The notes below the pieces were generated by a model. That model saw nothing but the letters and a program-made list of their open reading frames with translations, was not told the origin of the DNA and made no database searches. DNA of 9,710 nucleotides from positions 1-9,710 of the forward strand of contig JAEDMD010000067.1 of NCBI GenBank assembly GCA_016303195.1. The letters are read 5' to 3'. Within the stretch, counting starts at the first letter, position 1, and the number at the start of each line of letters is the position of its first letter. The translations under genes and the position numbers were made by a program. This document shows, piece after piece, positions 6,712-9,710 of this stretch. The stretch is from Oscillospiraceae bacterium (lineage in GTDB: Bacteria; Bacillota; Clostridia; Oscillospirales; Ruminococcaceae).

Positions 6712-8051
6712 TGACAGAACCACGCTATCTTGCGGCAAAGCTGCTTGACGAGACTTTCAGGCGGTCGGGCTACTCGAACCTCGTCCTCGACAGCGGCATG
6801 AGCAGAGCAAATATGACGAAATACGAGGACAGAAAGCTGTGTGCCGCCATTTATTACGGCGTTATCGAGCGGAAAATAACCCTCGACTATATCATCAGCG
6901 GACTTTCCGCAAGACCCATTGACAAGCTGGACAGCATAGTTCTCAACATTCTCCGCTGCGGCATCTATCAGATACTTTATATGGACAGTATCCCCGACAA
7001 TGCGGCGGTGAATGAGAGCGTGAAGCTGGCGAAGGAGTTCCGCAAGACCAGCGCTTCGGGCATGGTCAATGCTATTCTCAGAAATTTTATCAGAGTCGGT
7101 AAAAAGTTTGAGCTTCCAAAGGGCGAAATTGAACAGATGTCTGTTAAATATTCTGTGCCAACTCCACTGATAGAGAGCCTTATCAAAGACTACGGCAGGG
7201 AGCTTGCGGAGGATATTTTTGCGGATTCTCTCGGCCCTGCGCCAATGTTCGTAAGGGTGAACAAGATCGCTGAGGAGATTCAGGAGCGGAAATTCACCGA
7301 AATGTGGGGAGAACCCGACGAGGCGAGGTATATCTTTGAGAAGTCGCCCTATCTGCCGTACTGTTACAAGGTTTTCGACAATATGGGGCGCTATAACATC
7401 GAAAACAGCGATATGTTCGAACTGGGGATGTTCCACGTGCAGGACTTGGCTTCGCAGCTTTGCTGTGCGGCAGTTGCCCCAACGGAGAATGACATTGTTC
7501 TGGATATGTGTGCCGCACCCGGAGGAAAGACCTTCACTATGGCGGAAATGATGGACAATAAGGGTAAAATCTACGCTTTCGACCTCCATGAGCAGCGTGT
7601 GGGACTTATCAAAAAAATGGCTGAGCGCTTGTATCTGGAGAATATCACCGCCGAGGCAAGGGATGCGACGGTATTCTATGAGGATATCCCGAAAGCCACG
7701 AAGATACTCTGTGATGTGCCCTGTTCGGGCTACGGAGTTATCAGGAAAAAGCCTGAGATACGCTATAAGGACATTTCGGACTTTGAGCGCCTGCCCGAAG
7801 TGCAGTACAGGATCGCCGAGAATGCGCTGAATTATCTGGCTGACGGCGGTGAGATGGTATATTCCACCTGCACTGTCCGCAAGGCTGAAAATGAAGATGT
7901 GGTGCAGAGACTTCTGGCAAATCATCCCGAACTTGAACTTGCAGAGCTTCCCGAACCGCTGGGAAATGTTTTCAGCGGAGGCATGGCGGCTATTTTTCCG
8001 CATCATTTCGGAAGCGACGGATTCTTTATAGCAAAACTGCGAAAGAAGTAA
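6711..8051 (+). CDS. rsmB: 16S rRNA (cytosine-967-C5)-methyltransferase RsmB
   Basis: SAM-dependent enzyme that makes m5C967 (E. coli numbering) in 16S rRNA. The 446-aa length fits (429 in E. coli). An N-terminal NusB-like RNA-binding domain (about 1-130; RYLAAKLLDETF, NAILRNFIR) precedes the Rossmann methyltransferase domain. Motif I is LDMCAAPGGKT (264-274), the SAM ribose acidic residue is Asp291 (FDLHEQR), motif IV DVPCSGYG (335-342) carries Cys338, which helps release product, and motif VI YSTCT (384-388) carries the nucleophile Cys387. The domain order with a NusB-like N-terminus separates RsmB from RsmF-type paralogues. ATG at 6711 shares one base with the preceding TAA; AGGAGG at 6700-6705 lies 5 bases upstream. 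Confidence 0.94.
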   Translation: MTEPRYLAAKLLDETFRRSGYSNLVLDSGMSRANMTKYEDRKLCAAIYYGVIERKITLDYIISGLSARPIDKLDSIVLNILRCGIYQILYMDSIPDNAAVNESVKLAKEFRKTSASGMVNAILRNFIRVGKKFELPKGEIEQMSVKYSVPTPLIESLIKDYGRELAEDIFADSLGPAPMFVRVNKIAEEIQERKFTEMWGEPDEARYIFEKSPYLPYCYKVFDNMGRYNIENSDMFELGMFHVQDLASQLCCAAVAPTENDIVLDMCAAPGGKTFTMAEMMDNKGKIYAFDLHEQRVGLIKKMAERLYLENITAEARDATVFYEDIPKATKILCDVPCSGYGVIRKKPEIRYKDISDFERLPEVQYRIAENALNYLADGGEMVYSTCTVRKAENEDVVQRLLANHPELELAELPEPLGNVFSGGMAAIFPHHFGSDGFFIAKLRKK

Positions 8052-8101
8052 GCGGATAACATGATCATGAATTCCGAATTGATAGAAATGGGGGAACGTG
8101 G
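8052..8101. other. Gap between rsmB and rlmN with small dyads
   Basis: This 50-base gap is the longest within the operon. It contains two adjacent dyads: ATGATCAT (8061-8068) and AATTC-C-GAATT (8070-8080). Neither makes a stable RNA hairpin, there is no T tract, and I see no -35/-10 pair, so it holds no terminator or clear promoter. A G-run at 8090-8094 serves as the rlmN ribosome binding site. Confidence 0.35.
8090..8094 (+). promoter_or_regulatory. Weak, G-only ribosome binding site of rlmN
   Basis: GGGGG followed by AA lies 7 bases before the TTG at 8102. It can pair with the CCUCC core of 16S rRNA only with a G-U pair, unlike the AGGAGG sites of neighbouring genes. It is the only purine-rich block at the right distance and supports the TTG start. 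Confidence 0.5.
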
Positions 8102-9160
8102 TTGGATAAGAAGGACATTCTCAGCATGACTCTGCCTGAACTGGAATCCGCTCTGACTGCTCTCGGTGAGAAAAAATTCAGGGCAAAACAGATATTCCAG
8201 TGGCTTCATGTTAAAAGAGTCTTCGATTTTGACAAAATGACTGACATATCTATCCAATTGAGAACAGTTTTAAAAGAAAATTTTTGTATAAAAGGGATAT
8301 TTGTTGAAAAAAGGCTTGAATCTTGTATAGATAATACTGTAAAATATCTGTATAGGCTTTCTGACGGGAACTTTGTGGAAACAGTTCTCATGGAGTATAA
8401 TTACGGTTACAGCATCTGCGTTTCCACTCAGGTGGGATGCAAAATGGGGTGCCGTTTCTGTGCCTCAGCTATCGCAGGTTTCGTGAGAAACTTAGAGCCT
8501 TCCGAAATACTCATGCAGATCTATGAGACCGAAAAAAATTCGGGCAGGCGTGTTTCTGGCATCGTTCTCATGGGTATCGGCGAACCGCTGGACAATTACG
8601 ACAATGTGGTGAGATTCCTCAGCCTCCTTTCCGATAAAAACGGGAATAATATGAGTCTGAGGCACGTTTCGCTGTCCACCTGCGGTATCGTTCCGAGGAT
8701 ATACGATCTGGCAAAGCTGAAGCTGGGACTTACGCTGTGCATTTCCCTCCACTGCCCCGACGATAAGGGACGGAGCGAGATAATGCCCGTAAACAGAAAG
8801 TATAACATCGAAAGCCTTATCAATGCCTGTAAGGACTATATTGCCGCCACAGGCAGACGCATCACTTTTGAATATGCCGTTATCGACAGAGTGAAGTCCT
8901 CGGACAGCGACGCTGATGCTCTGGCAGACCTTCTCAGAGGCATAAACTGCCATGTGAACCTTATCCCTGTAAATAAGGTCAGGGAGCGGAATTACAGCAC
9001 TGCACGCTCAGGAGTTTCCGATTTCGCAAAGCGCCTCGAAAAACGAGGCATCAACGCTACTGTAAGAAGAACTCTCGGAAGCGACATCGAGGCCGCCTGC
9101 GGTCAGCTCAGGCGTGATGCGGCTCAAAGCAGTGAAAAGAACGGAGGTGCGGAGGTTTGA
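8102..9160 (+). CDS. rlmN: Dual-specificity RNA methyltransferase RlmN (23S A2503 / tRNA A37)
   Basis: Radical SAM enzyme that makes 2-methyladenosine at A2503 of 23S rRNA and A37 of some tRNAs. The 352-aa protein has a helical N-terminal domain (FRAKQIFQWLH, 26-36), the 4Fe-4S motif CxxxCxxC (Cys113, Cys117, Cys120), Cys106 in ICVSTQ, MGIGEPLDNYDNV (157-169), and the methyl-carrying cysteine Cys333 in GSDIEAACGQL. These two extra cysteines mark the RlmN/Cfr mechanism; the A2503 C2 enzyme RlmN is far more likely than Cfr given the operon. Start: no ATG or GTG lies in frame before the TTG at 8102, which gives MDKKDILSMTLPELE, the common RlmN beginning; the ATG at 8126 would remove eight conserved residues. 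Bases 8221-8350 are unusually AT-rich but the reading frame is intact. The stop overlaps prpC. Confidence 0.95.
   Translation: MDKKDILSMTLPELESALTALGEKKFRAKQIFQWLHVKRVFDFDKMTDISIQLRTVLKENFCIKGIFVEKRLESCIDNTVKYLYRLSDGNFVETVLMEYNYGYSICVSTQVGCKMGCRFCASAIAGFVRNLEPSEILMQIYETEKNSGRRVSGIVLMGIGEPLDNYDNVVRFLSLLSDKNGNNMSLRHVSLSTCGIVPRIYDLAKLKLGLTLCISLHCPDDKGRSEIMPVNRKYNIESLINACKDYIAATGRRITFEYAVIDRVKSSDSDADALADLLRGINCHVNLIPVNKVRERNYSTARSGVSDFAKRLEKRGINATVRRTLGSDIEAACGQLRRDAAQSSEKNGGAEV
8221..8350. other. AT-rich patch within rlmN
   Basis: By hand count, 34 of 130 bases are G or C (26%), far below the roughly half G+C seen in surrounding coding lines. It encodes about residues 41-83 of RlmN, between the N-terminal helical domain and the radical SAM core. 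Leu and Arg codons such as TTG, TTA and AGA and runs of A and T dominate, unlike neighbouring codons. The protein remains collinear with the family, so this is a composition anomaly and not an insertion. It also contains promoter-like elements (TTGAAA at 8304-8309, TATAGA at 8326-8331). Confidence 0.7.
9143..9147 (+). promoter_or_regulatory. Ribosome binding site of prpC
   Basis: GGAGG at 9143-9147 lies 9 bases before the TTG at 9157. A second GGAGG at 9151-9155 ends only one base before the TTG, too close to work for that start. An in-frame stop at 9133-9135 and the lack of any other start codon until well inside the conserved domain leave the TTG as the only reasonable start. Confidence 0.6.
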
Positions 9161-9710
9161 GATCCCGCTTCGCCACGGATATAGGGCTTTCCCGTGAAGA
9201 AAATCAGGACTCTGTGAGATGTGAGTATTTCGGCCATAATCTCCTTGCAGTGGTCTGCGACGGTATGGGCGGAGAAAGAGCAGGCAAGGAAGCCAGCTCA
9301 ATGGCTGTTGAGGAATTCTTTCAGCGGTTCTCAGCAGGCTATTCCCAGAGCCTTACCGACGAGGAACTGCGTACTCTCCTTATTTCTTCGGTATCCGCAG
9401 CAAATTCCGTTATTTATACGAGGGCAAGATTCGATTTCAAGAATTTCGGCATGGGCACGACTCTCGTTGCCGCCTTCGTTACCGATCATTCGGCACTTAT
9501 TGTAAATGTGGGAGACAGCAGATGCTACCTCATCACAAAACAGGGACTTAAACAAGTCACCGAAGACCACAATTATGCTATGGATCTCTTTAAACAGGGC
9601 AAGATAACCCGTGAAGAAGTAGAGAACCACCCTCAGAGACATATGCTCATCAGGGCTGTGGGCGTGGAAAAAACCGTCACAGCCGATACTTTTGGGTACG
9701 AGTTTGAGGA
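9157..9710 (+). CDS. prpC: PP2C-type Ser/Thr protein phosphatase (partial, 3' end outside window)
   Basis: The first 184 codons of a PrpC/Stp-type phosphatase that removes phosphate from Ser/Thr residues, opposing the PASTA kinase PrkC, whose gene normally follows. Visible motifs: TDIGLSREENQDS (7-19, metal-binding Asp18), VVCDGMGGERAG (32-43, metal ligands Asp35 and Gly36), GMGTTLVA (98-105), VNVGDSRCYLI (116-126) and QGKITREEVENHPQR (147-161). The last metal-binding aspartates lie beyond the window edge, so completeness cannot be judged. A normal family member has about 240-250 aa. It starts with TTG at 9157, overlapping the rlmN TGA as TTGA. Position after rlmN is the same as in B. subtilis, which supports PrpC over SpoIIE- or RsbU-type phosphatases. 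Confidence 0.92.
   Translation, partial: MRSRFATDIGLSREENQDSVRCEYFGHNLLAVVCDGMGGERAGKEASSMAVEEFFQRFSAGYSQSLTDEELRTLLISSVSAANSVIYTRARFDFKNFGMGTTLVAAFVTDHSALIVNVGDSRCYLITKQGLKQVTEDHNYAMDLFKQGKITREEVENHPQRHMLIRAVGVEKTVTADTFGYEFE

Noticed and set aside
6351..8006. A 551-codon open frame on the minus strand, antisense to the zinc peptidase gene and rsmB
   Set aside because: The + strand proteins here have full family motifs. Opposite rsmB the antisense frame is in codon register, so it stays open when the sense strand avoids TTA, CTA and TCA codons. The predicted product has no recognisable domain and no good ribosome binding site was seen.
8061..8129. A 22-codon frame starting ATG ATC ATG that overlaps the rlmN start, a possible leader peptide
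   Set aside because: It lacks a Shine-Dalgarno, shows no residue run typical of attenuation peptides, and no attenuator hairpin follows.
8529..8543. CCGAA/TTCGG inverted repeat with an A-rich loop inside rlmN
   Set aside because: It falls in conserved coding sequence, the stem is short, and no T tract follows; chance is sufficient.
8529..8545. A run of seven A residues as a possible frameshift site in rlmN
   Set aside because: The frame stays open with full downstream motifs, and no stimulating hairpin or useful alternative frame follows.

Overview
The window looks like a piece of a bacterial chromosome from the Clostridia, most likely a Ruminococcus-like member of the Oscillospiraceae. That placement rests on gene order, moderate base composition, AGGAGG-type ribosome binding sites and the look of the proteins; it is recalled knowledge and inference, not a database match. 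All genes lie on the + strand. I see no mobile element, CRISPR array, tRNA or rRNA, and no gene-free stretch longer than 171 bases.

Layout: bases 1-171 hold a rho-independent terminator of an upstream unit and then a strong sigma-A type promoter with an extended -10 (92-120). From there a tightly packed series runs to the end: yicC (RNase-like), remA (DNA-binding regulator), gmk (guanylate kinase), rpoZ (RNA polymerase omega), priA (replication restart helicase), def (peptide deformylase), fmt (Met-tRNA formyltransferase), a YugP-type membrane zinc metallopeptidase, rsmB (16S rRNA m5C methyltransferase), rlmN (23S rRNA/tRNA m2A methyltransferase) and the first 184 codons of prpC (PP2C-type Ser/Thr phosphatase), cut by the window edge. 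Gaps are 50 bases or less. Five junctions overlap (remA/gmk 8 nt, rpoZ/priA 1 nt, fmt/yugP 4 nt, yugP/rsmB 1 nt, rlmN/prpC 4 nt) and no internal terminator is visible, so a long operon with translational coupling is the simplest reading.

The genes serve information processing and growth: nucleotide supply (gmk), transcription (rpoZ, remA), RNA turnover (yicC), replication restart (priA), initiator-Met formylation and deformylation (fmt and def, adjacent), rRNA modification (rsmB, rlmN) and reversible Ser/Thr phosphorylation (prpC, usually followed by the PASTA kinase prkC, which would lie outside the window). Compared with the Bacillus subtilis order, coaBC is missing between rpoZ and priA, and a zinc metallopeptidase sits between fmt and rsmB.

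I did not find a previously undescribed system: this is an ordinary housekeeping region. The points worth a second look are at residue or base level: a DEEG instead of DEEH motif II in PriA, loss of the usual SPWPGA-like segment in Fmt, a 130-base AT-rich patch inside rlmN with promoter-like elements, and TTG starts for the last two genes.
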